A stretch of DNA of 64,000 nucleotides, from positions 18,112,875-18,176,874 of the forward strand of contig OX359273.1 in assembly GCA_947179155.2 (NCBI GenBank). Reading direction: 5' to 3'. The translations under genes and the position numbers were made by a program. Of this stretch, positions 21,213 through 34,800 are shown one piece after another; within the stretch, counting starts at the first letter, position 1, and every line of letters begins with the position of its first letter. The DNA is from Hedera helix (taxonomy: Eukaryota > Streptophyta > Magnoliopsida > Apiales > Araliaceae). A model generated the notes under the pieces. That model was given only the letters and a program-made list of their open reading frames with translations, ran no database searches and was not told the DNA's origin.

Positions 21213-24200
21213 TGTGACACCCCCAAATCTAGGCCCACACAGCCCAAACTTGAGTTGTCAAAAGACTACAACAAAATTATTACAAGGTAGAACGACGTTC
21301 AATAATACAGTGTATAATAATACATAACTAAGTCTTCACTATTATTATCACACTATTTTACAATACGTGAAGACTACGATAGCTATCCCTCGGACTCTCA
21401 CTCCATTCCCCGGCTAGACCCAGCTACGTTCTCATCTCCTGTTGAAAAGTAATGGAACAAAAGAAATGGTGAGCTCAAATAGCCCACTAAAGAATATCAT
21501 GACTAAGATAATGACAAGTAAATTATCGTTAGCCTTCAACAGTTGAGTTCTTGATATAATACAATAGACTACAAGGTTTATATCAAACACTGCAATTAAA
21601 TTCTTAAACAATGTTCAGATCAATGATAGCAGCGGAATGAGCAATCTATTAGAAGAATAATGCAGACTATAATGTCCACTCGCTTCTCTTTTTAGGAAAA
21701 ACATCATCAACTTTTATCATCTGAAATACCATTAGTCAAGATAATACAAATTCTCAGTTTCTGATCGTAATCATGCAGATCAACAATTTATCTTTGCACT
21801 ACGGGCCAAAGACATTCAATATAACACCAATGGTCATGATTATACCAGATTCAGCCTTTCGTCATAATCATACCAATCAACAGTTCATCTTTGCACTACA
21901 GGCCAAAGAGAACATTCACCACATGCCATAAAAGACACCGAACAGATGTATTGCCTTTAACCTATTATATCGTCTTTAACTTATCATCTGTTCAACAATT
22001 ATATCGCATATGTGCCCCCGGCCACAGATATTCACAACAACTTGATTTTGGATGATTAGAATGATATAAATAATGAACAGAAGAAAAATGATAAACAATA
22101 AGTATTAGAAGTTTACTTTGTGCTAATTCAAATAATGTCCAAATTGTCAACATGATGTGGAGTGAAATTTAAAAATGATACTCAAGATCCATAGTTCAGA
22201 ATAACGGTTACAGTTTAATAGAAAGGTTCACGTAAATAAGATGGTTCAATTGAAATGATGAAGTGCAACTATTATGGAACATATAATATTTTCAGGAATT
22301 ATAGAAGCAATAGTTCCATAATAAGTTTCAATTTAGGTGTATGAAAGAAAATAATATCCCTTACCGTAGCAGGTTTGATTAACAAAAGGTGAAGAAAATT
22401 AATATCCCTTACCATAGTAAGTTTGAATAATGGAAGATGAAAAAGACGGTATCCCTTATGAGTACAAAGAAAAATAATATCACTTACGAATATAAAAGAA
22501 AATGATATTACAAACAAATATGGAATAAAAGTGTCATGTGATAATTCGTGTAAGCAAATTATTTCCATAAGAGACAAATAAGAAATGAATACAAAGAGTA
22601 ATTCACCAAACATGCGGTAATCCGCGTAGTCAGGTTATTCTCAGAGATTAATAAGGAATGAATACGAAAGGTTATTTACCAACAGGCGATAATCTGCACC
22701 GTAAGGTTATTCCCACAATTTAATAAAAATTGAATACGAAGAGTCATTCACCAAACAGGCGGTAATCTACGCAGTAAGGTTATTCTCATAAATTAATAAG
22801 GAATGAATACGAAAGGTTATTCACCAACATACGGTAATCCGCGCCATAAGGTTATTCCCACAATTTAATACATGGAAATAAAAGGCACATCTTATGAGTA
22901 AGAAATAAACGATATTATTATCGAGAATCAAAAAATGATAATCCATTACCGTAGTAAGTTTAAATAAAAGAATATGAAAGAAGATGATATTCCTTACCTT
23001 GATATTGTGAAACAAGTTTATAGCTGAACAAATCGTTCCTTGTTTGTCTATGTAGCAGTAAAGAATCTGACTTTTGAGTCTTCTAGAGTTTTTAAAATCT
23101 CTTTATGTTTCTAAAATAATGTTAATCTCGGAAAGATAGACGACATAGACTCAAGAATCACTCAATTCGGAGTTAATATGAATGAGTTATGAATTTTCAA
23201 AACTAAGACTGAAAATAGTAACGAAAATCAGAACACGTTACGGTTTTTAGTATTTTAAGGCATGAAGATGATTTTAGATGACTTTTCTTCCTTCTTCAAA
23301 GTTGTAGAGGACAAAAAACTGAAGAGACAGGCTTTTAATTCATTAAATTCTGACAAATAATGAATTTACTATGATTTTTCAAAAGAGTTACTGTACATAA
23401 GAAAATTTCACTCGGGAATTCAAAGAAGAATGCAAAAGTTTTCAAAACTAGGAATGACTTAAGAACACTTAAAGAGAACTTAGACAAAGAAGTATTTAGA
23501 GAGTGGAAGAAAATATATGTAAGAATGTTATGAAAAATTTCTTAAGTTAAGTCCTCTATTTATAGCCAAAAATCTTATCATAACCAAAATTTCCTAATTT
23601 AATCCAAACCATTCATTTCAAGATAATGTTTAATTCATACCATTCATTTCATCTTTTAAGATTTCTTTAATTTAAACCATTCATTTAAAGAGCATCTTTA
23701 ATCTACACCATTCATTTCAAATTATATATTATCTTTAATCTATACCATTCATTTTATCTTTTAAGATTTTCTTAATCTAAACCATTCATTTAAATATCAT
23801 CTTTAATTTACACCATCAATGTTAAATTCTATATTATCTTTAATATATATCATTCATTTTATATCACCTAACTTTATATTATAAACAAATAACTTTATCA
23901 ATTCAATTATTCAACAATAAATCACACTTATTCATTATTATGATTAATTGTTATAAATACAGTGTAGTTGGCTTTTTGAGTTAGATATCAAGTCAATTAA
24001 TTAATAAAATACAATTGTGTAAATAAAATCATAATAGAGATAACAATAATGCGGAAAGCATGTAAAAGAAGGAATACGTTACTGTGTCATGACAATTATT
24101 GATTCAATAATATGAATTACTGTGCATATGCTACTGTGATAATTATCAATTTAATAATATGAATTATTGTGGATGTGACAATAAAGTCAAATATTATACG

Positions 24201-24592
24201 ATAACCACTTTATCAGTTCAATAATACGAAACACTGTGCAATGTCGTGTGCTACTATGCAATACCGTGTGCTACTGTGCAATACCGTGTGTTACTATTCT
24301 ATTACCACCGGATATTTCAACAATTAAAAGTGATAGTACCATTGACCATTTAAAAATTGTTTATGTCGTTTTTTATATCCGACAATTATTCGTTGTGGGG
24401 TCCACCAATGATTGGTTCGTACGGCGCCGTGATACGAATATTCTCCGACCAAACGAATATTGTCCGACATAATATAATTTACACATAACATCCTTAACTC
24501 TTAACTTTATCAATTTAACCACTTACTGTTTTAAAATATATATATATGAAGAAAAATTAAATTTTGTATTTCATAAAATTCGGGGTCTTACA
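21213..24592 (-). repeat. 5' LTR of chromovirus copy A (3380 bp)
   Basis: On the minus strand it starts TGTAAGACCCCG (24592) and ends GGGTGTCACA (21213). It is homologous to 39468-42835 and 48600-51811. A TATA box TATAAATA is on the minus strand at 23557-23564. It contains repeated blocks around 22600-22860 (GGTTATTC, CGGTAATC motifs every ~70-120 bp), also present in the other LTRs. The right flank TAATC may be half of a target duplication; the other half is off-window. Confidence 0.93.
23557..23564 (-). promoter_or_regulatory. TATA box of LTR A
   Basis: TATAAATA on the minus strand (context GGCTATAAATAGAGG), at the same relative place as the boxes in the two plus-strand LTRs. Likely core promoter of the element. 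Confidence 0.7.
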
Positions 24593-25050
24593 TAATCTCT
24601 TTTAACCCTAATATTAGTATTAGGTTAAATGCTTAGTCATTCTTACGCATCCATCTCTTCCTCAGATTTAATTTTAGACTTACTAAAAATGAGTTCATCC
24701 TCGGAATTACCACTACCAACATTTGGTTAAAGTTTGGTCCATTTTTAAACCCTTAAAACATCTGCCCCTCCGAACAATCTCATCGATTTTCTTAACATAG
24801 GTATGGTTTTACAAATACTGTCTTAGCCTCATTCGTGATAGGACTCTAATTCCTTTCCAGTGATCGTCTATGACTTTACCAGGGTTAGTTTTATATCTTA
24901 ACCTCAATTTCCCGCTCGAATCCTCGAATGCTTATAATTTTCACAAATCAACTATCCACTACTTCCTTATCCAAGGGTTAGCGTAGTCTTAAATCACAAT
25001 AATCAACTAAGACCACACTAATCTATCTTATGAATTTTCGGGTCATTACA
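24593..25050 (-). repeat. LTR fragment (TGTAATGACCCG type), minus strand
   Basis: It ends at 25050 with the reverse complement of TGTAATGACCCGAAAATTC, a typical gypsy LTR start, and is cut on its left by the insertion of chromovirus copy A. No coding sequence. It in turn sits inside another LTR (25051-26438). Confidence 0.65.
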
Positions 25051-26438
25051 ATAGATTTAAATGCAAAACATGATATGCATAAGATATGTATAAATTGCAA
25101 AATGTAAGATGCATGAAGCATGATAAAATGTTGTTATGTGCAATGTGATATCTGTTGGACTTGTTGAGTCATCGGGTTCACCCTTGCATAAAACTAATAT
25201 TTTCAGCAAAGTACGAGAAGACCAGATGTCTCTGATGAAGTTAAAGAGTAAGGATACGTTATTTCTTAGATGTGAATGAAGAATAATTCATTATAATACC
25301 AAATTGGTTAATATGACAAATATGCTATATTAATGTAAGCCTGATAAGGTATAGCATTGTTTGGCACTTATATTATTATTGTTAAACTTTGTCGACAAAA
25401 ATATCTTGCATATTGTTGTAAGCCTGTTGAGGTAGTCATAATGCATGTGATAGTAAAAGTTATAACACTTGTAATAGTTTGTATAACTTTTGATGAAGAT
25501 AGCTGAACATCGTAAATAACGAACTCGAAGGACAAAAGAAGATTTTGTATAATAGAAAGACTTAAGGTCAATTGATGAGGTATTAGTTATCCATAACTTT
25601 GTAATTGAACAAATCATAATATAAATGATTTTGTGAGTTAAGAAAAGATGTAAAGATTGCAATTATGAAATAAATTAATGTTGTAAGTTTTAATTAAACA
25701 AAGTTAATAAGCTATGTAGTTAGCAATGATTGCTAACCTTTGAGATAGAGTTGGTGTATTCCTATAAAGGTTAATACACTTGTTTTAATGTAAGGATATT
25801 TTGTAATAATTTTAATTGCCTAATGTGTTTAAGTGGTATTTATGGCGATAAATGTTGGCATCTGAGGTTTAGAGTAAAGACTAAGGAACAAGAAATATTT
25901 AATAACCTATCAAGATTGAAGTTTTCATTTGGTAATAACTTTGTCATCGGGATTGATAATGAATATCAAGGTAACCCTAGCAGTATAACTATGGTGTGAG
26001 ATAATAATATCCCTTAGGTGTAACCTTTTTGAGATACTTATATTGTTGTAATATTCTTAGTTAGAGACCATGTAATTGTAATAAAAGACAAACCATCGAT
26101 AGACGAGTGCTACTACTATTGAACTCGATCAGATAAGTAAAGTCAATGTATAATTATAATGGCTTATTGTTGGACTGTGAGTTGTTGTGTACTCACAATT
26201 TTTGTGTTAAATTGATCAAGATATGTATGATCTTAAGATCAAGAAAATTAATGTAAAGATTTCAATTTGGGGGAAGTAAAGAAGATTGTAATATTTTTTA
26301 AATAAACTACTTTTATCAATTAATTTATTTAGTTTTAACATCATTTTGTTATTAAATCTTGTGGTTATTATAAGAAGGTTGTGCATAACGACCGGGGGTC
26401 GACCGTAGCCAAAGTGTGGGGATTCTCGGGGAGTTACA
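25051..26438 (+). repeat. 3' part of a gypsy 5' LTR
   Basis: It contains the LTR-like block CTTGTTGAGTCATCGGGTTC ... AAACTAATATTTTCAG (25160-25206) and ends CTCGGGGAGTTACA at 26438, two bases before a degraded PBS. Its left part was separated by the insertion at 25050. Small minus-strand frames inside are not supported as genes. Confidence 0.7.
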
Positions 26439-26440
26439 GT

Positions 26441-26459
26441 TAATATCAAAGCTGATAGG
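26441..26459 (+). other. Degraded tRNA-iMet primer-binding site
   Basis: TAATATCAAAGCTGATAGG equals TGGTATCAGAGCTGATAGG with three G-to-A changes, spaced GT from the LTR end as in the chromovirus copies. It dates this element as older and hit by deamination. Confidence 0.7.
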
Positions 26460-27010
26460 TTATAATTCTTAGGTAGCAGTACCTTAGGCTATAACCGTGA
26501 AAATATATTGAAGGTAGTGAAAGGATAAACTTGGATAGAATTTAAGCAATAACTGCTGAATATATGAAATTCATAAAGAAGAAAATAAGGTATATTTGAA
26601 GAGATTCAAAGAATGATGTTCAAGGATGTAATCAAAATGAATGGAAAAGAATAAGGGAACACTTGATTCAAGAATTTAAAAAGAAATATTGTACAATAAA
26701 ATGATCAAAGATGAGTGAGAAGATTATAGAATTAAAAGATCCTAGAATAAATGAGAAATTGTACAGTGAAATCAGTTGTAAAATAAGATCACACGGTGTT
26801 CATATTAAAATCACGGAATGGCAGATGGTCTGTTAAATGATTAATAAGATGTGTAAATAGCATGATGGTACAAAAAGGAAGATACAATAAAATAGTAAGA
26901 AGTGAACTCATAAAGCGTTGTATACGATAAGGTATGAATTAAGAAAATTAATATCAAGTTAAGAGAAGTTAGAGGTTTGTGGGTTTTTAATTGAGGACTA
27001 ATGTTAGTAG

Positions 27011-27250
27011 CTGAGTTGTACAATTCCTTGTATGGGCGGGGAATTTGTGCTTGGTTTTAGAACCACTTAGCTTCTAATATTAATATAATGGTTGAGTTGA
27101 ACAGTTCTTTGTATGGGCAGGGGATTTGTTCTTGGTTGAACAACCGCTTAACTTCCTATATTGATTAGTGGGTTAGTTAACTAATTTCTTATATGGGCAG
27201 GAGATTGTGTTTGGTTTGACAACCACTTAGCTTCCTATAGTGATAATCGA
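27011..27250 (+). repeat. Three tandem ~80-bp units
   Basis: Units share GAGTTGAACAGTTCTTTGTA, TGGGCAGGGGATTTG, TTGGTT and ACCACTTAGCTTCCTA. They begin near 27011, 27093 and 27175, with clear divergence between copies. The meaning is unknown. Confidence 0.75.
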
Positions 27251-28483
27251 TTGAAACTTGGTGTTGAGTTATTCGCTATATGTATGTTGAGAATGTGATT
27301 TCGTGACTCATAATGGTATGGTACGTTTTTGAGCCCCTCAGCATATGGACAGTCATTGATTCGTTCTCTGACTACATATTGTTAGGACAAGCTCCAAAAC
27401 TCATATTCTTATGGCAAATTCCTGAACTCATAATGTGTGGTAAGTTTGATGAACAGTGAGTGTGGGTAGAAAGATTAAGGCTATATTAAATATAGTTATT
27501 AAACTGAAAAAGGATAAGGAGTAAAATTGGTGATTATTTGAGGTTTTAGGATATTCCAAATCTTCTAGCTATGCTAGACTTTGAAATTCTTAAAATCGTG
27601 CCAAAATTTGCACTTATGTGCCTTTTGAAAGAAATGAATGATGATTTTTGGTTGTTTTTGAAACATTTAAATGAGGGTCTATGCCATTTGTATCAGCTAG
27701 ACATTGTTAATTTTAACCTGAAGTGATGAACTTCAAAAATTTTATTGCACGTGTGTACTCTTGAAAAAATTTAAAGTTTTAATTGACATCCAAACTATTA
27801 TTGTACGTATATGTCAATTCTTTTGGCTAGACGTTTGCATGTTAGACATTTAAAAGTTATCCAAACCTGTTGTTAGTATGGATTCTGAAGCTGAGAGAAC
27901 AACCCATAATGGGGAGAAACCTAAGTATTGGATAAATGATACAAAGAATAACCTAAGAGGTTAATCCCCTTAAATACAGTCTGGACAGATAACCTAAGAG
28001 GGTCAATCAAAAGACTGATGCCTCAACAGACGTTCACGGTCTAGGTGACCACTAAGAATTTAAAATCAATTGTCACTTATTAAATTGTGCATTGATTATA
28101 TCAAACTCGTATTATTAAATTATTTTGTAACATAAAAGGGTCAATCGAATGATTGACTCATTGGCATTTGTTCATGGTCTTTATGACCCTTCAGTTGTAT
28201 ATGAAATTATTTTAAAGAAATTCTTTTTACTAGCTAGTTATTCAAACTCGTTCATATTTATTGAACAATTATTGAAGACTTTTAGGAAATATCTCAATAT
28301 TTTGGAAATTGAATAGGTAGAGGTGTAAATTTTAGAGGAGATTGGTCATAGAATTAAATAATCAATGAAGAATCCTCAAAGAAGTGATAGTTTGATAGCT
28401 TAGATCGAGAATTTAATGGATAGAATGAGCAGAAATAAGTATGTTGTAATTTCGAGGAAGAAATTCGTATAAGGAGGGGTGAA

Positions 28484-30481
28484 TGTAATACCCGAATATT
28501 TCACAAAACTTTTAAATAAGATCTTTGATGATGAAATAAAGGTTGAAGTTAAAACCTAGATTTGGAGAAATAAAAAGTGTAGAAAATGAGTAAATATTTT
28601 ACTATAATCTTTGTGTTATGATTTAAATATAAGTAAATGTAGGTTTTTAAATTTTAAAACCTAAAATTTGATTATAATGTATACTTGGATGTATGTTAAT
28701 AATAAGGTAATATAATACCTTTAAAGCTCAGTGAATTTATTTGACTAAAAGAGATTATGTAAGAAATTTTAATATGATGTATTTGAGATTTATTAAGAAA
28801 ATAAATTTCTATTGGAGAGATATTTTTAAATTAATGTGAAGGTGTATATGTATAGATACGTATATACTTAGAGATGTGCCAATTATATTTTAGTTGATTT
28901 TGATAAATGATTAACTGAATTAATCATCAAGAACACTATAAAGCTTATTCTATTAATTAAACATGCTTAGGAAGGTTAAACCTTGAATTGTAAGTGTAAG
29001 ATATCCCAAATTAGTAAATTGGGAAGAGATAAGCTAGGTATTGTGGTGACAATTAAAATTAAACCCAACATAGTAACCAAGTGTTAGAAATTAAATAATA
29101 GTCCAAAATTGATTAAGATTATGGTTAGTCAAATTACTATTTATGACAAGCCATATAAATATAGTGAACAAGTCTAAACATATATTAATTGTAAGACTTG
29201 TATATTTGACCTAGTTATTAATGTGATAGTCTAAAATTATTGATGAACCATGTGTGGTTATGATTACATGAAATAGTAGTGTGAAGAGAATGAGGTAATG
29301 TATACCTTATAACACGAGTATACCTACATTTGTGAAGGCAAGTTAATAAATCAAAATATCAAGAAATGACCAAAGTGGTTAAATAATCAAAGTTTGACTA
29401 AAGGAAAGATAAGCGAGTCAAGAAAACTCAAATTTAGAGTTTGAAAGAGAATTTATAGACGCGGACTGCACCGTTGTGTTCAGAACGCCAAATTTAACAA
29501 AGAGAGATAGTAAACACAATTTGGTGTTGGGGTTGGCTTTTGGTCAAAGTCAACCGTTTGACTTGTGAAGGTAAAAAGTCAAAATTTTAGTTTGAAGAAG
29601 AATTTTGAGAAACAGACGTCACCGTTGTGACGGGAACGTCGAATTTAGTAAGTATGGACTGTAAATACGATAGGTGTTTCGGTTGACTTTTTGGTCAAAG
29701 TTAACCATTTGACTTTTTGGGATAAAAGGTCAAACTTGAAGTTTGGAATTGAATTTAAATAAACGGATGTCGCCACGATGACAAGAACATTGAAATTAGT
29801 AAGAATCGACTATAATATTGAATTTTTGATTTTTGGGTCAAAAAGTCAAAGAGCAGATCAGATAATTAAAAGTGGGACCCAAAAGAGAAATTAATCTCTA
29901 GATTTTCAGTGGGGTTAGTTGGATTTCTTAAATTTTTAATGTTTGAAATTAAATTGAGCCACTCAAATCTTTTCCTATGTAATCTATTTCCTACCGATCA
30001 AAACTCACTTCTTATCTCTTATCTTTGTTATATCATTTAATTGATTAAACCCTCTTTATTCTAGCAAGAGAAATCAGCAACATAGAGTTATAGAGAGAGG
30101 GACAGAAGGAGAAGAGAAAGAGAAGGTTGAGCCAAGAAGAAAAATGAAGCTATTAAGGTAAATCCTAAACCCTTAGTGTAATCTTTGATTTTCTTGGATA
30201 GATGTTGAGTTTTATTGAAATTAATTGTTGTAGATCGTGATTAAACTTGTGTGTAATGGTCTAACCATGAATTGTTATGAATCTAGTAGATTATTCAAGA
30301 ATTGAATTAAAATGAAATAAAAAGATGAAAAACAAAATTCGCAGAAAAATTATAGTCATGTTGTTGTTGATATGAAAAATCATATAAAATTGAGTTTTGG
30401 AGTTAGAGAATGAGCTATATATCAAATTAAAGATATGAAAGTAAGCTTTACACTAAAATTTTAAGTACACGAAAAGTGAGG
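28484..30481 (+). repeat. 3' LTR (5' part) of the old gypsy element
   Basis: It starts TGTAATACCCGAATATTTCA directly after the polypurine tract and runs to a break at about 30481, where Athila LTR sequence begins. It contains three diverged ~150-bp units (29458, 29611, 29760) and a dense set of TTGAC/GTCAA motifs. A purine-rich leader-like stretch (30080-30150) lies downstream. No coding sequence. Confidence 0.75.
29390..29860. promoter_or_regulatory. Cluster of W-box-like TTGAC motifs in an LTR
   Basis: I count eleven TTGAC or GTCAA cores, mostly in TTGACT/GGTCAA/AGTCAA context, within about 470 bp, partly as facing pairs such as GTCAAAGTCAACCGTTTGAC. W-boxes (TTGACC/T) bind WRKY factors in plants, and some retrotransposon LTRs are stress-induced this way. 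Function here is inferred only. Confidence 0.45.
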
Positions 30482-30770
30482 AGATTTGAAAGAAGAATTT
30501 AAGAGAAATTATAATATTTTCTTTTCTTATTCCGTTTGTAGTTAGTTTAATTGTTAATTTAAGTAATTTACATTTCACTAGCTTAAATTGATGTTGTTTA
30601 AATAAGATCGACTTGATACAAAATCGGTACTTAGAAATAATTAGAGATAATTCCTCGTGGGATCGATATTCTACTTATCACTCTATTACTTGTTGTATGT
30701 GTATGCTTGCACGCGTAATTTAAATAAAAATCAAAATCATAACTTAAAATAATTTCGATTTCACCCAATA
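30482..30770 (+). repeat. Truncated 5' LTR end of the Athila-like element
   Basis: It matches 37610-37898 (shared TTGTTAATTTAAG, CATTTCACTAGCTTAAATTG, TTGATACAAAATCGGTACTT, CTACTTATCAC). It ends TTTCACCCAATA, where the other copy has CCCAACA. Confidence 0.88.
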
Positions 30771-30776
30771 AGTTGT

Positions 30777-30794
30777 TGGCGCCATTGTTGGGGA
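30777..30794 (+). other. Primer-binding site, tRNA-Asp type (degraded)
   Basis: TGGCGCCATTGTTGGGGA matches the Athila-type site TGGCGCCGTTGCCGGGGA, complementary to tRNA-Asp, with two changes. Confidence 0.88.
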
Positions 30795-31869
30795 ATTATT
30801 TTGTTGAGGTTTTCCAATATTAATTTCAATTGAGTTGGTCTTAATTTAAACTTTTATTTCTGTTTTTAATTTCACAAGCTTTGAATAAAGAGGTCAGGTT
30901 GAAGACTATAAAATAAGCTCTAATTGGGAGGCAACCCAAGTGTCGCTAATTTTTGTTTAGTGTGTTGTTTTTCATTTTTAGGTCATATCTTAGCAAATTA
31001 TAAGAAAGGTTTATTATCGAGGATGACAGTTGACCAATTGTCAAGGAAGTCCTTTGCACTTAAATCTTTTATTGCTAACATTAAAGACAATGTCAGTTTC
31101 AAATTTGGGGGTCTGCTACATTATGTTTTGATGTGGCGTGTTTTATTTTTGGTGTGTTTTGTTTAAATGTCAGTCTTAGTATAGGTTGTGTCTCTTGAGC
31201 AGTGATTTAATTTGAATAGAATTACGGTATATGATAAGAAAATTATTGTTCAGATTATAACTAATGAAAATGGATTAACGTTGCTTAGTTTGTGTGGTCT
31301 ACTTATTATTGTTTATTGTATTGTTTATGATCCCTTTCACTTGGAAGATTACAATAAACTCTAGAACACATCTAAACGTCACTCGAGGAGAAACACATAA
31401 ATTTGAACAGCAAACCATGTCGTGGGTTGAGACGTAGCGTAAAATATACTCACTCATAAATACATGCTTAGGTGAGATGGAGAATAAAATGCTTTCACCT
31501 CCGAATCAAAGTAACATAAAATAACCAAATAAAAAAATAGCACTCATGTGGTGGGTTGAGATGAAGCGTAAAACGCGCTCACTTATAAGCATGTGCATAT
31601 GGGAGATAAAGCATAAAATGCACTCAACTACTTTATTTGTGGTGAGTGATGTGAAAACAAGTTTTTGATTTTTTTCATAAGTTAATATGGTTGCATAAGC
31701 TTATCCGAGCAATAATTAGTTATTGCAAATGACACACATGCACTTAGAGGTGCACAGTAATGTATAACTAGCAAGTATGTTGAAATTCTAGACTTTACAA
31801 TGTTTTGAAATTTTCTTGTAGTTATCATATAAAAAAATATGTGATGCCAATTTTGTATTTCATGTTAAC
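30795..31869 (+). other. Residual Athila interior, non-coding
   Basis: It holds GGGAGGCAACCCAA (about 30928) and two diverged ~125-bp repeats (31419-31500 and 31545-31630) with GTGGGTTGAGA..AGCGTAAAA and CGCTCAC. An open frame 30924-31166 (80 codons) has no known domain and is probably chance. It ends at the solo LTR. Confidence 0.6.
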
Positions 31870-34800
31870 TGTGACATCCCAGGATTTTACAGAAATTCTA
31901 AATAAGGATTATGTTGAATTAAGTAAAGGTTATACGATAAAACCTAGATTTGATGGGCAAAGTATAATGATAAGTGATTAATGTGAATTAATAGGTGTTA
32001 AATATGGTAGATGTGACATGTGTGGTTGAAATGATATTGATGGATCAGTTGGAGATTTGAAGTGTCTAAGAGACTTGGGAAATGATGAAATAAGAATGAA
32101 TACGAACGTTGATGATCAAATGGTAATATAATAGAATTAAAATGAATTATCGATTGTAATGCTCACAATAGAGTAAATTGGACGAAATTATTGCAAGATA
32201 TGATAGTATGTGTCAGCAGATTATAGGTTGTGTACATGAATATGTGTATAGGAATATATTTGATAGATATAGACAGATGAGCTAAAGTTTAGAAGAAATA
32301 GAAATGGTGATGTATAATTGAATTGAGATTTGATTATGAAAGTTAATTGTAAGCTAAATGAATAGGCCTGGAGAGGCGAGGATATGAGAATGACAAGGTA
32401 GGACATGTATGTATGTGCTGAGGATAAGAAACCATATAATTAATGGGTTTATGAAGGATCGATGGAATATTAGGTTTTGATATATGAATATATACAATTG
32501 TTAATGAAATTGATTTCAAATGATGGAACTAAGATAATCGTGATATGATGTGTAAAGACAAAAAGGTAGTGCTCTTATATATGAGCATAAGGAACGTAGA
32601 TTCCAAGTATGTTGAGAATTGGTTTATATAAGTAATGTAAATAAGTTAAAGGATGTAAAGATCGAAAAATGATTATATGAGTTCAAAGGATAATGGTCGA
32701 TGGATTTTGGTAATCCGATCGAGGTTCGCTTCTCGAGAAAGCGGTTTAAGGATAAGATGAACAAGTCGACTGTTGGAGATGTCGAAAGGTGAAATTGATT
32801 GAATATGGAACCAAAAAGAATTTGTAAATGATTAAGAATTTAATATTATTCAAATTGGATAATATTGTGAATTATTATTAATTAAAGAAATTCGATGTTT
32901 AAAGTGTGACAAGTGATATGGGACAAGTCAATTATGGATCATTTGATGATAGAATAAAATGGGAGTATGATGAAAAAAGTTTGAATCAAAATGGGATTAA
33001 AATGGATAAGTTATGATTTAATTGGGAATTAAATTTCCTAGATTTTGTGACTAAGGACCATTATACCCTTAACAAATTTGGAAAATGTCATTGGTATCCT
33101 TAAATGGTGCAATGACCATTATGTCCTTAACTAGCCATGTGAAATGACATAACTACCCAACTAAGCATGAGTTAACTTAACGAATATATGGTTAAGTGTT
33201 GGAGGAGATAAATAACACATATATGTGTATATGCTAGTAAATTTTCAGCATTTTGGTTCAAGCTCCATTCGAAGGTGCTAGAAGAGAGAGAGAACAAGAG
33301 AGCAAAAGGGAAGAGCAAGCTAGTGTTTGGCCAAGAGATCAAGAAGTAGCTATAAAAGTGAGCAAGAGATGTAAGGGAAGCCATCAAAGTGAAGATTGTA
33401 AGGCTAACAAGCTTGATGTCAAGGAAAAGAAAACCTACAAGAAGGTATATGCATGTTTAAATTATCAAAAGTTAGTTTGTATGTGTTTTCATGTAAGAAC
33501 AAGAGAAGTCATGCTTGAATTTATGGCTAGATGTAAAGATTATGTGATTTATGAGAACCTATGTACTATATGTGTGGTAAGTTATGAACCCTAAGTTCAA
33601 GTTGATAGAGCCAAGATGATATACAACTCAAGTTCATATTTAAGGCTAAAAACCATGAATTTTTAGGTTGATCATGTGTAATATGTTGATGGATTTGATG
33701 AAACCCTAGTTAGAGAGGTTGAATATGTTTGATTCATGTAAGAATTTTATTAGATAGTGTTAAAGTTGCAACAAAGGTTGGAAATCATGACTTGTTTGAA
33801 GAGATTACAAATATTAGGCTATATTTTTTGTGTAGACAACGTAATAATCTGTAAAGTGCATTTATACATGCATATAGAAGTTATGTGGACCTATGAAGTT
33901 GTTAAATGTATAGGTGTTAGTCCATGTGATACTTGGAGATTAAAGTGTCAAGTGAGTTTAAGTTTTGAAATTTGAAAGTTTTGAAAAATTTATGAAAATC
34001 CAACCAAGGTGTGATTTTTGGCAATTTTGAGGAATTAAAGGTGAAATGAGTCCATACACTTAAGTTTTATGATAATACACATGTTAGAGTCAATTTGGTA
34101 ATCAACGGAGTTCAATTTGAGCGAAATGGCGATTCGAACAATCGAAATCGATCGTTTCGATTCGAAATGAATTCTAACGGACAAAAATCGCCTCGTGCAA
34201 AGTTTTACGGTTTTGAAAGTTGGGACATGTCATATATAAGTTATATGAACTGTGACAAGTGTTGGAATGGAGTTTTAAAGCTTATGGCCAAAAATCACAA
34301 AGTTGGTAAAACTTGGTTTTTAAAGTTGAAAAATCACAAAGTCTGAAACTGAGTTGAACCGGCCTCCTATGGACTAGTGTATCTTTGATTTTAAAGATCC
34401 AAATGAGGAAAATGAAAATTTTATAAAATACTATGGTATGAGGTCTACATGTGTACCAAATTTGGTATCAATTGGATGTATGGTGAAGGAGTTAAAATTC
34501 ACCAAAGCAGCAGCAAAAATCAAAATTTCAATTTTTGGCAGAAAAGAGGACCACGGCCGGGGCCATGGTTTTGTAGGGAAAAACACGGCCGGGGCCAAGT
34601 TTGGTTGAGAGGTCACGGTCGGGGCCGTGGTTTCTTAGGCCAAAAGCCGGTCGGGGCCATGGATGACAGAGTTTAAAAAAATGATACTTTTGACCCGAAA
34701 TGAAATGTTTTGATACTAAATGATGGAAATAAGTTATGTAAACCCTAGATTGATATAAATGGACTATGTAAAGGGTGTTGTGGTATAATGAGATAATGAA

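Larger units (their letters stand above)
19078..24592 (-). mobile_element. Minus-strand chromovirus (Tekay/Del-like) copy A, interrupted by the Tat element
   Basis: From right to left: 5' LTR (24592 to 21213), tRNA-Met PBS, N-terminal ORF with protease, shortened pol. It breaks at 19078, where the Tat element begins inside the integrase N-terminal region. The rest would lie beyond the left edge of the window. It is the same family as 39468-51811, shown by shared LTR, PBS, unusual N-terminal ORF and pol. The RT core is missing. Confidence 0.9.
26439..28483 (+). mobile_element. Non-coding interior of an old gypsy element
   Basis: About 2 kb between a degraded PBS and a polypurine tract (AAGGAGGGGTGAA, 28471-28483) with no recognisable protein in six frames. 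It is either an internally deleted gypsy or a non-autonomous derivative. It holds a three-copy ~82-bp tandem repeat at 27011-27250. Confidence 0.65.

Noticed and set aside
24236..24472. 78-codon plus ORF as a small gene
   Set aside because: Lies inside chromovirus LTR A on the strand opposite to the element, without conservation in the other LTRs.
33253..33594. 113-codon Lys/Glu-rich ORF in the solo LTR as a host gene
   Set aside because: It lies in the purine-rich leader part of an LTR; the related LTR at 57700-57900 does not keep the frame.
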